From contig NZ_VFPG01000002.1 of NCBI RefSeq assembly GCF_006716565.1, positions 1,240,001 to 1,304,000 on the forward strand: a stretch of DNA of 64,000 nt. The letters run 5' to 3'. This DNA is from Nocardia bhagyanarayanae (lineage in GTDB: Bacteria; Actinomycetota; Actinomycetes; Mycobacteriales; Mycobacteriaceae). The translations under genes and the position numbers were made by a program. Of the stretch, positions 51,370 to 59,459 are shown in pieces; the first letter of the stretch is position 1, and every line of letters starts with the position of its first letter. The notes under the pieces are model-generated. The model worked only from the letters and a program-made list of their open reading frames with translations, had not been told where the DNA came from and did no database searches.

Positions 51370-52111
51370 GATCACCACCTTTCACCGATGCTTTCGACCA
51401 TACGTGCTCCAAACTCGTCATATACGTCTCGAAGAGGTCGCCCGCTGGCAGCTGGCGAAGGTGAAGTGCGGGCGCATGCGCGCCAGGCATTCCGTACACG
51501 TGCGCGTTGACGATCATCTCGTCGTCGAACCGGAAGATCGAGTTATACAGAGTCGTGTCGTGGTAACGCAGGTCCACGCCGTCGAGGCTCGTGAGCGGCT
51601 CGACGAGTGCCAGCGCGTTATTGATACGCGAGGATTCGGTGCCCGCGGCGAGCCGTTCCTCGGCGCTACGTTTGTCGGCTTCCGGCTCAGGACGACCGAA
51701 CAGCAATCGAACCTCGAGCCCTTCTCGCGTCCTCGCGCGGACGGTTCGAGCGAACTCAGGTTCCTCCGCGAGGAATAGACCTGCGAGCACGAGGATGTCG
51801 AGTTGCTCGGTGGTGGACGCCATGAGCCGACGCCACAGCTCTGACGGAATGGCGCTTCGGTGCGCGTAAACCTTGAGCACCTCTGATTCCGCGTCCTCGA
51901 CCTTGCGGTCCGGCGCAAGGGCGTCCGGCCACAGGTAGTTCTCCGTCTCGCGGACCATGGCCGCGAGTGCATGGCGATGGCGCGGATAGGGCGTGCGGCC
52001 CTGGGTGATCCACCGCTCGACCGTTTTCGGCTCTACGCCAACGGTTTCGGCTACCTGCGGGATAGCGAGACCGTTGCGGAGCAGTGCGTCGCGAAGGCGT
52101 TCGTTCGCCAT
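51356..52111 (-). CDS. XRE-type regulator with DUF5919-like C-terminal domain (251 aa)
   Basis: The N-terminal helix-turn-helix is LRDALLRNGLAIPQVAETVG and EPKTVERWITQGRTPYPRHR. The large C-terminal domain (LDILVLAGLFLAEEPEFART; VDLRYHDTTLYNSIFRFDDE; VNAHVYGMPG) resembles the sensor domain of actinomycete XRE proteins that sit beside NUDIX genes. It overlaps the NUDIX start by 14 bp. Regulator and NUDIX hydrolase form a common pair, here with the enzyme destroyed. Confidence 0.75.
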   Translation of the reverse strand: MANERLRDALLRNGLAIPQVAETVGVEPKTVERWITQGRTPYPRHRHALAAMVRETENYLWPDALAPDRKVEDAESEVLKVYAHRSAIPSELWRRLMASTTEQLDILVLAGLFLAEEPEFARTVRARTREGLEVRLLFGRPEPEADKRSAEERLAAGTESSRINNALALVEPLTSLDGVDLRYHDTTLYNSIFRFDDEMIVNAHVYGMPGAHAPALHLRQLPAGDLFETYMTSLEHVWSKASVKGGDHGAN

Positions 52112-52256
52112 GTCTTCCTCCAGGGACGACTAGAGACGACTTCAAAGTTGCAGCAGACGTCTGCCGAAGTTCACCTATGCGGTGCTCGTGCAGCCGGATT
52201 TTCGAAAAGTGGGGAATTGCACGGAATTTCCCACATTCGAAGGGAGGCGAGAGCCC

Positions 52257-52588
52257 ATGGACAAGGCCACAGCGGAGGCGCGGAACCTCATCAGCCTGAA
52301 GACCGCGGCTGCGTTGGTCGACGTGGGCGCAAAGACGACGTGGAACTGGATCGCCGCAGGTGTACTGCGGGAACGCGCATGCTGCGGGTCGAGCGCGATG
52401 AGCTGCTGTCGCTGATCCGGCCGGCCAGCGTTCTCGAAGATGGGGGCGGCATGAGCACCCAGGTCAAGAGGACGTTGCGGGAGCGGAGGTCGGATCGTCC
52501 GGTCAAGGACTGCGACACGATGCAGAGCAAGTTCGACCGCTTGATCGCCCCGGACAGGCTGCTGAGCCCGAGGAGCGATAAGCAGTGA
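52257..52588 (+). pseudogene. Frameshifted excisionase-like DNA-binding protein
   Basis: The first frame gives SLKTAAALVDVGAKTTWNWI and AAGVLR, an excisionase/MerR-like winged helix. The rest of the domain continues in the next frame as TRMLRVERDELLSLIRPA, with a tail ending at 52588. A one-base indel near 52365 separates them. GGGAGG precedes the ATG. Position just upstream of a broken integrase is typical of xis in actinomycete integrative elements. Confidence 0.6.
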
Positions 52589-52665
52589 GGCGGCCTCGGA
52601 CGTTCTTCCTGGCGATCCCAGCCGCTGTGGCAGTCGGCTACCTCCTGCTCACCGCGAGCTCGTGA
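52585..52665 (+). CDS. Possible 26-residue membrane peptide
   Basis: GTG overlaps the stop of the preceding gene (GTGA). The peptide has a basic start (RRPRTFF) and one hydrophobic helix (LAIPAAVAVGYLLLTA). Coupled tiny membrane proteins are common between xis and int genes in such elements, but this one may be chance. Confidence 0.35.
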   Translation: MRRPRTFFLAIPAAVAVGYLLLTASS

Positions 52666-52669
52666 CCGA

Positions 52670-52880
52670 ACTCGATTACAGGCGCCTCCGGCGCCACGAC
52701 CTCCGATACATCGGATTGACCTGGTTCGCCGACTCCAGGTACCGCTAACAGGTTGCAGCGCATCGCCGGGCACGTCGACCCGCGCATCACGCAGCGCTAT
52801 CTTCACCTGGCCATCAAGGCGCTACGAGATGTCGATGAGATGCGCAACGCTTTGCATCGGCTACTTTCGTATCCGAAAGC
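52670..52880 (+). pseudogene. C-terminal remnant of a tyrosine integrase, upstream of the tRNA
   Basis: LRRHDLRYIGLTWFADS carries the Arg-His box, then a stop and frame change occur. The next frame resumes with LQRIAGHVDPRITQRYLHLA, which holds the GH motif and nucleophilic Tyr. The same residues occur intact in the second integrase fragment at 53.3 kb, so the two derive from related elements. The N-terminal domains are absent. Confidence 0.7.
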
Positions 52881-53209
52881 GCGTTGTGGGAGCGGTTCTC
52901 GCGTTCGCGAAGATGACTACGCGGTCACCTTCCTTCCATACAGTCGTTGGGATCGACTCGCGCCCTGGCTGCCGAACGCGGCGAGGACGAGATCAAGCTA
53001 CCGCCGCGCGGATAGCCGAGCACCGTGGAAGTTGAATGCGGCAAAACCCTGCTCTGCGGTGCCAAGGAGCCTCCGGATCAAGGCATGCTCCACGAACGGC
53101 ACTTCCATGACCGACCAGGTGAGGCAGAAGCCACCCCGTGTGACCAGCCGATTAGCCCTCCAGACGCACACTGTTGTAATCTCTTCAAGCGCCCCAAGCG
53201 GGCGCACCA
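52881..53209. other. Gene-free stretch before the tRNA
   Basis: No supported gene is seen. TTAGCC (53152-53157) and TGTAAT (53175-53180), 17 bp apart, could be the promoter of the tRNA. Confidence 0.4.
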
Positions 53210-53283
53210 CGGGCTGTGGCGCAGTTTGGTAGCGCACTTGACTGGGGGTCAAGTGGTCGCAGGTTCAAATCCTGTCAGCCCGA
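53210..53283 (+). tRNA. tRNA-Pro (anticodon GGG)
   Basis: The 74-nt cloverleaf has acceptor stem CGGGCTG with CAGCCCG plus discriminator A and a D-arm with GTTTGGTAGCGC. The anticodon stem CTTGA/TCAAG encloses loop CTGGGGG, so the anticodon is GGG, and the T-arm contains GGTTCAAATCC. CCA is not encoded. Its 3' 40 bases form one end of a 42-bp direct repeat, marking it as an integration target. Confidence 0.95.
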
Positions 53284-53285
53284 CA
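53244..53285 (+). repeat. Attachment site attL (42-bp direct repeat, tRNA copy)
   Basis: The stretch from the anticodon loop to two bases past the tRNA end is repeated exactly at 56555-56596. A 3'-tRNA core of this size is characteristic of tyrosine-integrase elements. A truncated integrase lies 40 bp away, pointing toward it. Confidence 0.85.
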
Positions 53286-53287
53286 AC

Positions 53288-53326
53288 GAGAAAGCCCCTC
53301 TGACCAGCGTCGGAGGGGCTTTTCTC
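53288..53326 (+). terminator. Terminator after the tRNA
   Basis: GAGAAAGCCCCTC pairs with GAGGGGCTTTTCTC (one extra T) around a 12-nt loop. A similar but not identical hairpin follows the second att copy. Confidence 0.8.
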
Positions 53327-53666
53327 ATGACCCAACCACCCGGAGTTGGGGACCAGATGGGGACCGCAGGTGGGCGGAGAGCAGCTTCCCGTCCCCGATC
53401 AACGCTTCGGTATCCGGGTGCAGGTACCGCTGAGTGATTCGCGGATCGGTGTGTCCGGCGATCTTCTGGAGCCGGTGCAACGGCACTCCGGCGTCGGCGA
53501 ACCAGGTGAGTCCGGTATGGCGAAGATCGTGTCGGCGGAGATGATCGAACCCGAGCTTTGCGACCACTTCGTCCCAATGCGTCGCCCGCCGCAGCACGCC
53601 GGTGGAAATCCTGCCGCCACGCGGACCGACGAACAGCCGGGCAGCCGGATCGGAAATCCGATCCGG
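53325..53666 (-). pseudogene. C-terminal half of a tyrosine integrase
   Basis: The open frame from a stop at 53667 contains DPAARLFVGPRGGRIS, then the catalytic box LRRHDLRHTGLTWFADAGVP and AGHTDPRITQRYLH with the nucleophilic Tyr. The ordinary end SGPQLRVVGS lies beside attL. The N-terminal core-binding domain and first catalytic Arg are missing, so the element cannot excise with this protein. The orientation toward the tRNA end is that of an integrated element. Confidence 0.8.
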
Positions 53667-53749
53667 TCACAGCGGAATCCGCCGGCATCGTGCCACTCGC
53701 CTCCCAATGGGCTGCCGCACGAACTTCGCTCGCTTGCCTCGAAGACGAT

Positions 53750-53914
53750 CTACCACACTATGCGAGCCGCAGCCCCGAACTGCCGTCGATCGTCCGTGAC
53801 TCGCCGGTCCTCGTCGTGGTCAGCGCAGACGTGGTCGTTCTCGTCACTGGGAGCGAGGAAGTCACGAGCGAGGTTCAGGCAGTCGGGCATGGTCCATCCG
53901 GCGCGGATGACCAT
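53750..53914 (-). CDS. Possible small protein (54 aa)
   Basis: MVIRAGWTMPDCLNLARDFL is followed by an acidic, His-containing segment (SDENDHVCADHDEDRR). AGAGGAA lies before the ATG. It is located behind the integrase fragment where small element genes usually sit. Not recognised; could be chance. Confidence 0.3.
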   Translation of the reverse strand: MVIRAGWTMPDCLNLARDFLAPSDENDHVCADHDEDRRVTDDRRQFGAAARIVW

Positions 53915-53990
53915 CGGGTTCCTCTCCGGCGTGCTATCGGAGCGACCTTCGGCCGCTTGGCCCTGGCTGTGGTGGCCCGCATTGTGATCC

Positions 53991-54060
53991 CGCGCCCCTC
54001 ACACCTCAAGAGCGCCTACGGCGTCAGCTCCGCTGATCGGCATCCGCCGACTCTTGACCT
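53991..54060. repeat. Imperfect about 68-bp repeat, copy A
   Basis: CGCGCCCCTCAC, CCTC, AGAGC, CCTACGGC, ATC and CCGCCGACTC run in the same order here and at 56936-57000. Each copy lies downstream of an att copy, which suggests successive insertions of related elements. Confidence 0.5.
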
Positions 54061-54200
54061 GCGAGCCCTCTGCGCGTGACGGGCAGACCCTCGTGGGGCA
54101 GGCGGGCGGGTAGCCAGCCCCCGTTGAACGCAACCCACCACAGACCAGGACCAAGAACCTGCGGTCCTGAAGGAGAAGTCCCCGAATGACCGAGCGGTCG

Positions 54201-55028
54201 TCAGACCTCCGACTCGTCCGGGTCGTCGAGATGCGCGAAACTACCCACGATCGACTCCACGTGCGCGACGACTTCAGGCACCGCACCCAGGGCAATCTCA
54301 CCGTTTCCGTTTGTGAACGTGAGTTCCAACGTAGGGCGTGGTGGTTGGTCCAAAATCACCCCCTCGGACCATCGGACCGTCTGGAAGCTGTCGTCGCCTA
54401 CTTTTCGAATGATTCCCACTTTGGCAATCAAATCGAAGCTGTTCGGCTTGAGGACGGGCCACGGCTGAATCAGCATGATCGACAGACCTAGGTCGTCGGG
54501 TAGCTTGGGCAAGGTCGCCGATTGTGAAAATGTTCCTGCCGTGACCAGGCTCAGCTCGCGGTGTTTCGAAGGGTTGTTGATCGCGTGAAGCGCGGGCAGG
54601 ACGCTCTCAACCCCGTTCGTTTGGTTGAACGGCTGTGCCGCGTGTAGCCGTTCGATCGCGGCGGGCCACGCCGTCGGGATTTTCTTCACCTGTTTGTCGA
54701 AGGCGGCCTGATCGACCGCGATCGGGAAGTAGACCTGGTTCGCTTGCTTCCCGTCCCGATCGCCACCTCCGGCGAGAAAGACCTGCCATGCCACGTAGTC
54801 CAGGGCGTCTCTCAATGCGCCAAACACATCTCCGGCAAGCAGGGACAGGTCGACGGCTGGTTCTTTCTGCATCCCAGCGAACCACGAGTACTTGGCCAAC
54901 TCGTCGTCCTTGATCTCGATCCTGAGCAAGCCCCGGTCGTTCTCCCACGCGTGGTACGTGTCGAGAAGTTCCTGCGTGCGCCGCTTCGCGTGCGCGACCT
55001 TCTTGTTCGCGTCGGTCCAATCCATCAT
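54201..55028 (-). CDS. Hypothetical protein, element cargo (275 aa)
   Basis: An N-terminal helical region (NKKVAHAKRRTQELLDTYHA) is followed by LAGDVFGALRDALDYVAWQV, FPIAVDQAAFDKQ and LPALHAINNPSKHRELSLV. The pattern of RxALD, FPI and NxxKHR marks a widespread unnamed bacterial family with a HEPN-like helical core, often in mobile or defence contexts. The C-terminal third is beta-rich. Start at 55028 has GTGAGG 7 bases upstream. It is one of two full-length genes between the att copies; a defence or abortive-infection role is only a guess. Confidence 0.6.
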   Translation of the reverse strand: MMDWTDANKKVAHAKRRTQELLDTYHAWENDRGLLRIEIKDDELAKYSWFAGMQKEPAVDLSLLAGDVFGALRDALDYVAWQVFLAGGGDRDGKQANQVYFPIAVDQAAFDKQVKKIPTAWPAAIERLHAAQPFNQTNGVESVLPALHAINNPSKHRELSLVTAGTFSQSATLPKLPDDLGLSIMLIQPWPVLKPNSFDLIAKVGIIRKVGDDSFQTVRWSEGVILDQPPRPTLELTFTNGNGEIALGAVPEVVAHVESIVGSFAHLDDPDESEV

Positions 55029-55398
55029 TGCCAAGCCTCACCACTCTCTCGTTGTCGAATGCGAATCCTTCTCGCTAATCCGTCAACACGCACGACGTTT
55101 TCGAGCACGAGTTAACGGATCGAACACGCAGGTGAGGAAGCAACAGAAGCCCCCATCATCGGTCACCGTCCGGATCGTACGAGCACGCTTGAGTCAGCCA
55201 AACGGGCCAGCGTTCCAACTAGCTCACCGAGGCAGCAGGGAGACAGCGAGCGCGTTGAGATCGGTTGGTATCCGATGGCGCTGGATGTCAGATATTCGCA
55301 GATCAGAGGTACTGCGAAGTATGAGCGACTGGGCCGGAACGACGTTCGGGACGAAGAGGTCTCGCACCAGGTTAGATCTCGTTCGTCAGGGACCGAAC
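55029..55398. other. Gene-free stretch between cargo genes
   Basis: I see no supported gene in these 370 bases. GC content looks lower than in flanking chromosomal genes, as is common in acquired DNA. Confidence 0.4.
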
Positions 55399-56235
55399 TC
55401 AGGGATGTAGGACCATGCGTGTCCAAAGGTCTGGTGGAGTGAAGCGCATTGCATGGTTGCCCGCGACGATGATCAGAGTGTCAAGCCCTTTCGGCAGCGT
55501 CAGGGGCTCGGTCGGCAGAGATGTGGGGTCCGGGAAGTCTTCTGACAACGACCGCATCATCGTGAAGCCGACGCCGGCGGGTGGAAGCACGAGAACACCA
55601 CACCGCAGTCCGTCTTCACCGTCGAAGGAGGCGACCATTTTGGATGAGTCGCTATCAAGCCAATCTTGCACTCGGTCCCGCACTGCACGGTCCAGACTGT
55701 GCGGTCGACTGTGGCCGTATTGGAGGGCTGCTAGGAAAATGCCAGGACCGACTCCGGGAATTTCGGCCACGCTGCAACTCCCGCCGTGCACGAGCGCTGC
55801 GACCTGGCCGCCGAGGCGCCATCCAGCTGCGTAGTAGTCGTCGACGCCTTGGGCCTCGAGTTCGACCAGCAGTGGCCCAAGCTTGTCGGCAAGGCTTCGC
55901 ACTGATGGGGCGCCGAGATACTGGGAGCGTTCTCCTGCGGCGGCGGAGCCGTCCAACGTCACAAACCACGTCTTCTCCAACTCACGAACCTCGATCAACA
56001 GGCCCGAGTCTGTCTGCTTCCGGTAGGCACCGCGCAGCCGTTCGAGATCTCGTGTCTTGAGCGCCTTCACCTCAACCGCGTTTAGAGGTGATCGGTAGTC
56101 GACGACCGGTCCCACCCGTTCGTTCTGGCAGACGCGTATGAGCTCCTCATCGTCTAGGAACGCGGCTGCTGCCAACTTGCCCAGATGCTCTTCGAAATCC
56201 TCTTTGGCGCATGACTTGTGGTCACAATTGCTCAT
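55399..56235 (-). CDS. Hypothetical protein, element cargo (278 aa)
   Basis: The N-terminus has CDHKSCAKEDFEEHLGK (two Cys and a His). It is followed by VGPVVDYRSPLNAVEVKALK, where an acidic residue and the EVK triad recall the catalytic strand of PD-(D/E)xK nucleases. A later region (SLADKLGPLLVELEAQGVDDYYA; GLDTLIIVAGNHAMRFTPPD) is mixed alpha/beta. It lies just inside attR. A restriction-like or repair nuclease is conceivable but unproven. Confidence 0.5.
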   Translation of the reverse strand: MSNCDHKSCAKEDFEEHLGKLAAAAFLDDEELIRVCQNERVGPVVDYRSPLNAVEVKALKTRDLERLRGAYRKQTDSGLLIEVRELEKTWFVTLDGSAAAGERSQYLGAPSVRSLADKLGPLLVELEAQGVDDYYAAGWRLGGQVAALVHGGSCSVAEIPGVGPGIFLAALQYGHSRPHSLDRAVRDRVQDWLDSDSSKMVASFDGEDGLRCGVLVLPPAGVGFTMMRSLSEDFPDPTSLPTEPLTLPKGLDTLIIVAGNHAMRFTPPDLWTRMVLHP

Positions 56236-56554
56236 GCCACACCGTGAAGTTGCACGCGATACCCCTCGTCCTCGGATTCCCTATTGCTGCAAGCGAATCT
56301 ACGCCGAGTCTGTCGGGCGTGTGAGAGCATCCGCGCGATCCGGCGGTCGGCGTGCGACAGTCGGCCGTTGGTCGATACATCCTGGAATTACCACCGGTGG
56401 TGATCGGGTTCAACTTCGATGCTTTGGCTCTTAGCACTGGGGACCATCTGAGGACCACACGTCATACGTAGGAATGAACGGCGGCAGGTTTGATGGTGGT
56501 CGCTCCCGAGAATGCCGCGTGCGTGATGTGCGTAGACGGCCGGTCACCCTTCCC
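56236..56554. other. Gene-free stretch inside attR
   Basis: No gene is supported. A perfect 12-bp palindrome, ACCACCGGTGGT (56390-56401), could be an operator for the cargo gene at 56235. GGGGACC and GGACCACA words near 56440-56460 resemble sequence at the end of the integrase fragment and at 57925-57940. Confidence 0.4.
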
Positions 56555-56596
56555 GGGGGTCAAGTGGTCGCAGGTTCAAATCCTGTCAGCCCGACA
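56555..56596 (+). repeat. Attachment site attR (42-bp copy of the tRNA-Pro 3' end)
   Basis: All 42 bases match 53244-53285 exactly. The 5' half of the tRNA is absent, so this is not a gene. It defines the right edge of a 3.3-kb element. Confidence 0.85.
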
Positions 56597-56600
56597 CATA

Positions 56601-56634
56601 GAAGACCCCTCCGACCCAGGTCGGAGGGGTCTTC
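56601..56634 (+). terminator. Hairpin after attR
   Basis: GAAGACCCCTCCGAC pairs perfectly with GTCGGAGGGGTCTTC (15 bp) around CCAG. It is the counterpart of the tRNA terminator at 53288, which suggests that attR brought a tRNA end plus terminator with it or once belonged to a full tRNA locus. Confidence 0.75.
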
Positions 56635-56635
56635 T

Positions 56636-57099
56636 GCTTATCAGATCGCCCGGCGACTTGGAGCCAATTCGGGGCTGGATCCGCCGCTGAGGTGCTGGGA
56701 GAGCTTCTCGCGTCCTCACCCGCCAGGGCGTATTGCGCGAGCGTGCGGAGAACATCGAAGTAGGGCTCTCCGGATGGAGAGAGCAAGCCACGCCACGGAC
56801 CGACCTAGTGGGCCCTCGGGGTCTTCCGGGCGATGCCGGACGGTGGCGACGAGCCAGGGCTGATCAGTACGAACAGCTCAGCAGTGAATATTCTCCTGCC
56901 GCGTGGCCCTGCTGAACGGTGGACTGGGTTTTCCCCGCGCCCCTCACGCCTCGAGAGCACCTACGGCATCACTCCACGATCGCACCGCCGACTCATGACC
57001 ACAGAGCCTCGGCGCGAGAAGGGGCCGACGGTGAAGCCAGTTTCCGGTGAGTGCACGCTACCGCCCAGAAGGCCGGCTCGGCTCGAATAGCATCGTGCG
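56636..57099. other. Stretch right of attR with repeat copy B
   Basis: No confident gene. 56936-57000 is copy B of the imperfect repeat at 53991-54060. A minus-strand frame near 56640-56786 (GEPYFDVLRTLAQYALAGED) looks protein-like and may be the tail of a lost gene. Confidence 0.4.
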
Positions 57100-57873
57100 A
57101 TGCGACCGCGCTGGCTCATCGATCTCCACGACGAGTTCCCCGGCTCCGCCATCGTCGCGGCCGCGCTCGGTGATGCCCTGATTGTCGAGCCGCACGACGT
57201 GATGATGGGGCGCTGGCCCGTCGTCCAAGAGGGTCGTACGGTCGTCGGATACGGGACGATGTCGACGATGACGCGCCTCCGCCGCGTGCCGCAGCTCGGA
57301 GAAGCGGTGTTCGACGACTACACGACGTTGCGGTGCTCGTCCTACTACCGACACGTGTACGACCTCCTCGGACGTACTGTCGTCCTCGTACCGTTCTCGG
57401 CGGTTCCCGGCTTACCGCTCCGGCGCATGTTCGACAGTGACCAGGTCTTCGTCCGGAGCGACACGAACTACAAGCTGTTTCCTGCGGGGGTTCATGAGAT
57501 CGCGGAGCTGGGTCGCTGGCTCCAGTCCTACGACGAATATCGGAATGAGCTCGTCGTCGTGTCCGAGGTCGTGAACTTCGAGCGCGAGTACCGCTGCTTC
57601 TGCCGCAACGGCCGCTTCTTCTGCGGAAGCTCCTATCCGCTCGAGCCGTACCTTCCCGTCCCCGACCACGTACGTGACTTCGCGGAGACCGCGGCGGCGC
57701 GCCTGCTAACTCACGGCTTGACCATGGTCACCGTCGATGTCGGCGTCGGTACCGACGGCGCACTCCGCCTCGTCGAGCTCGGTGGCGTAAACAGCTGGGG
57801 CATTTATGGTTCGAACGTCGCGGACTTCATCGCCGCGATGGAAGCCGAGGCCCTCGCTCGCGCGGATGTGTGA
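57100..57873 (+). CDS. ATP-grasp domain protein (257 aa)
   Basis: The first half is a pre-ATP-grasp region. The grasp core shows FVRSDTNYKLFPAG, LVVVSEVVNFEREYRCFCRN and the metal and nucleotide-binding end TVDVGVGTDGALRLVELGGV followed by NSWGIYG. This resembles the R2K/DUF4343 ATP-grasp group, found singly on mobile DNA and in phages and thought to ligate or modify peptides. TAGCAT lies 6 bases before the ATG, so it may be leaderless. No substrate peptide or partner gene is visible nearby. Confidence 0.7.
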   Translation: MRPRWLIDLHDEFPGSAIVAAALGDALIVEPHDVMMGRWPVVQEGRTVVGYGTMSTMTRLRRVPQLGEAVFDDYTTLRCSSYYRHVYDLLGRTVVLVPFSAVPGLPLRRMFDSDQVFVRSDTNYKLFPAGVHEIAELGRWLQSYDEYRNELVVVSEVVNFEREYRCFCRNGRFFCGSSYPLEPYLPVPDHVRDFAETAAARLLTHGLTMVTVDVGVGTDGALRLVELGGVNSWGIYGSNVADFIAAMEAEALARADV

Positions 57874-58443
57874 CACGTGTGCTTCCGCAGTTCGTCAACT
57901 TCAACGGACCGTGGTACAGGACTTGGGACCAACGTGGGACCACACGTTGTGAGTGCCCCGGCGGGACCAGCACTTTGGCAACGTCGATGGCGAAGGCGGA
58001 TCGTGCGTGACGTGCGGAGACGCAGATCATTGATAGCAAGTCCACTTCGGTAGTGACGCTAGGAGCCTCCGCTTTGCGGGGGCTCTTTGCGTTGGTGGGG
58101 TTGTTGGCTGAGCTATCGAGTGCGGTTCCTGATCCCTCGGCTCATCGAGTCCGACCAGTCCGCGCCCGGCGCGGTGAGCGTGGTGAGCGATCCCCCGGGT
58201 GCCGGTCCCGCCGTCTGCGATTCGATGCTCTTGGCTCGCAGCGAGCTTGCGGTGGCTACACCCGTACTTGTTGCGCGGATATAAGCCCGGTGCTATATCA
58301 AATCTATGCCCGGAGAATTAGATTTCTGTCATGCCGAGCGTGCAAGGGTGCGATGGCCAACGCATGGTTCGCGCTGCTGGCAGTGGTTTTCCGGGTGGAT
58401 GTGAATCACTGAAGGCACAGCGGTTCTGGAGGTACCTCGACAC
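57874..58443. other. Gene-free stretch
   Basis: I see no supported gene in these 570 bases. GGGACCA words at 57925-57945 resemble those at the end of the integrase fragment and near 56450, possibly relics of another element end. A terminator lies at 58063-58085. Confidence 0.45.
58063..58085 (+). terminator. Terminator, probably of the ATP-grasp gene
   Basis: GAGCCTCCGC and GCGGGGGCTC form a 10-bp stem with one G-T pair around TTT, followed by TTTG. Confidence 0.65.
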
Positions 58444-58986
58444 ATGGCAGGCAACGTCGGCAGCGCCACTCTGATCAGAAACCAGGTTCACGACGCCACC
58501 GTCCCCGGCGGCCCGATGGCGCACCCAGCGGAAACGCATAGCGCCCGCATTCTTGCCGAGCGTCCCAGCGAATGGCATCCCGGGATGTTGTGGTGGGATG
58601 CGAGCACCGTGGTGGTGACGTATCCGGGTATCGACGGGCGTTGGGAAACTCGGAGGCATCTGGTGGTTCCGGCCGACGGGGGGCGTTTGGCTTTCCGGGT
58701 GCCGGTGCATTCGGCGGAGGCGCAACAGCTCTCGCGTGACCGTCGCGTCATCGTGCAGGCAGGCGACTGGCGCGGCAATCCGGCGATCGGGTCACGGCAG
58801 CATCAGGGCACCGTGGAACTTGCCTACGCTGGGCCGCTGTTCGAGAAGGTGCAGGCCGGTCTGCGCATCAAGTACGGGCTCATGCGGATGGGCATGGCGA
58901 ATCTGGCGCGCAGGTTCGCCGCGGGAGCCACCCGCGACATCGTCGCGATCGTGACCATTCACCAGCACCCGCCCTTCAGGATGTGA
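58444..58986 (+). CDS. PPOX-class split-barrel flavin/F420 protein (180 aa)
   Basis: The central part reads RRHLVVPADGGRLAFRV, SAEAQQLSRDRRVIVQAGDW and RGNPAIGSRQHQGTVELAY. This is the strand and helix order of pyridoxamine-phosphate-oxidase-like proteins that bind FMN or F420 and give the expected R-x-L-x-x-D-x-R-V signature. The C-terminal helix (LFEKVQAGLRIKYGLMRMGM) fits a dimer interface. The N-terminal 40 residues are unusual. GGAGG lies about 10 bases before the ATG. Substrate unknown. Confidence 0.65.
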   Translation: MAGNVGSATLIRNQVHDATVPGGPMAHPAETHSARILAERPSEWHPGMLWWDASTVVVTYPGIDGRWETRRHLVVPADGGRLAFRVPVHSAEAQQLSRDRRVIVQAGDWRGNPAIGSRQHQGTVELAYAGPLFEKVQAGLRIKYGLMRMGMANLARRFAAGATRDIVAIVTIHQHPPFRM

Positions 58987-59459
58987 CCCACGCCCCTGGT
59001 TGGTCCATGGGGTAGTAGTACTTGCCGCCCATCCTGAAGTTCCAGATCCGCGCCGAATGCGGAATAGAAAGCTCCCGATGTGGCAGTACGCCGACTACAC
59101 GGCCGGGGAGTTGGAGCGCCGCGGGGTCGGGGTGGTGCGCGTTACCCGATGAGACGCCAGGCAGATCTCCGCTCGATCACCTGCTGCTGACCAGCCACAC
59201 CGCATCCACCCCGCCACCGCCGGTTCTCACGAGCCGGAGGATCCCCACGCGGGCGAAGTGCGTAGGCGGGCACCAGCTGGCAGCACAGGTGCAGCGGTTC
59301 GCGGCCGTCGTCGTAGGTCGCCGGTGACACGCCGTCGGCCCGGGGACGTGCGGTGATGGTCTCCGGCAGGCCGCATGAGTTTCCGCACTCGATCGCCCGG
59401 CGTCGGTCTGCGTTAAGTGCCCCGTCAAGCCGTGTTCACGGCGTATTTACGATGTGCGA
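58987..59459. other. Gene-free stretch with promoter of the PAP2 gene
   Basis: No convincing gene is seen. At the right end, the hairpin GCCGTG-TT-CACGGC lies just before TACGAT (59448-59453), which would place the transcription start at the ATG 59460. Confidence 0.45.

Noticed and set aside
56555..56596. A second tRNA-Pro gene
   Set aside because: Only the 3' half from the anticodon loop onward is present; acceptor and D-arms are missing, so it is an attachment site.
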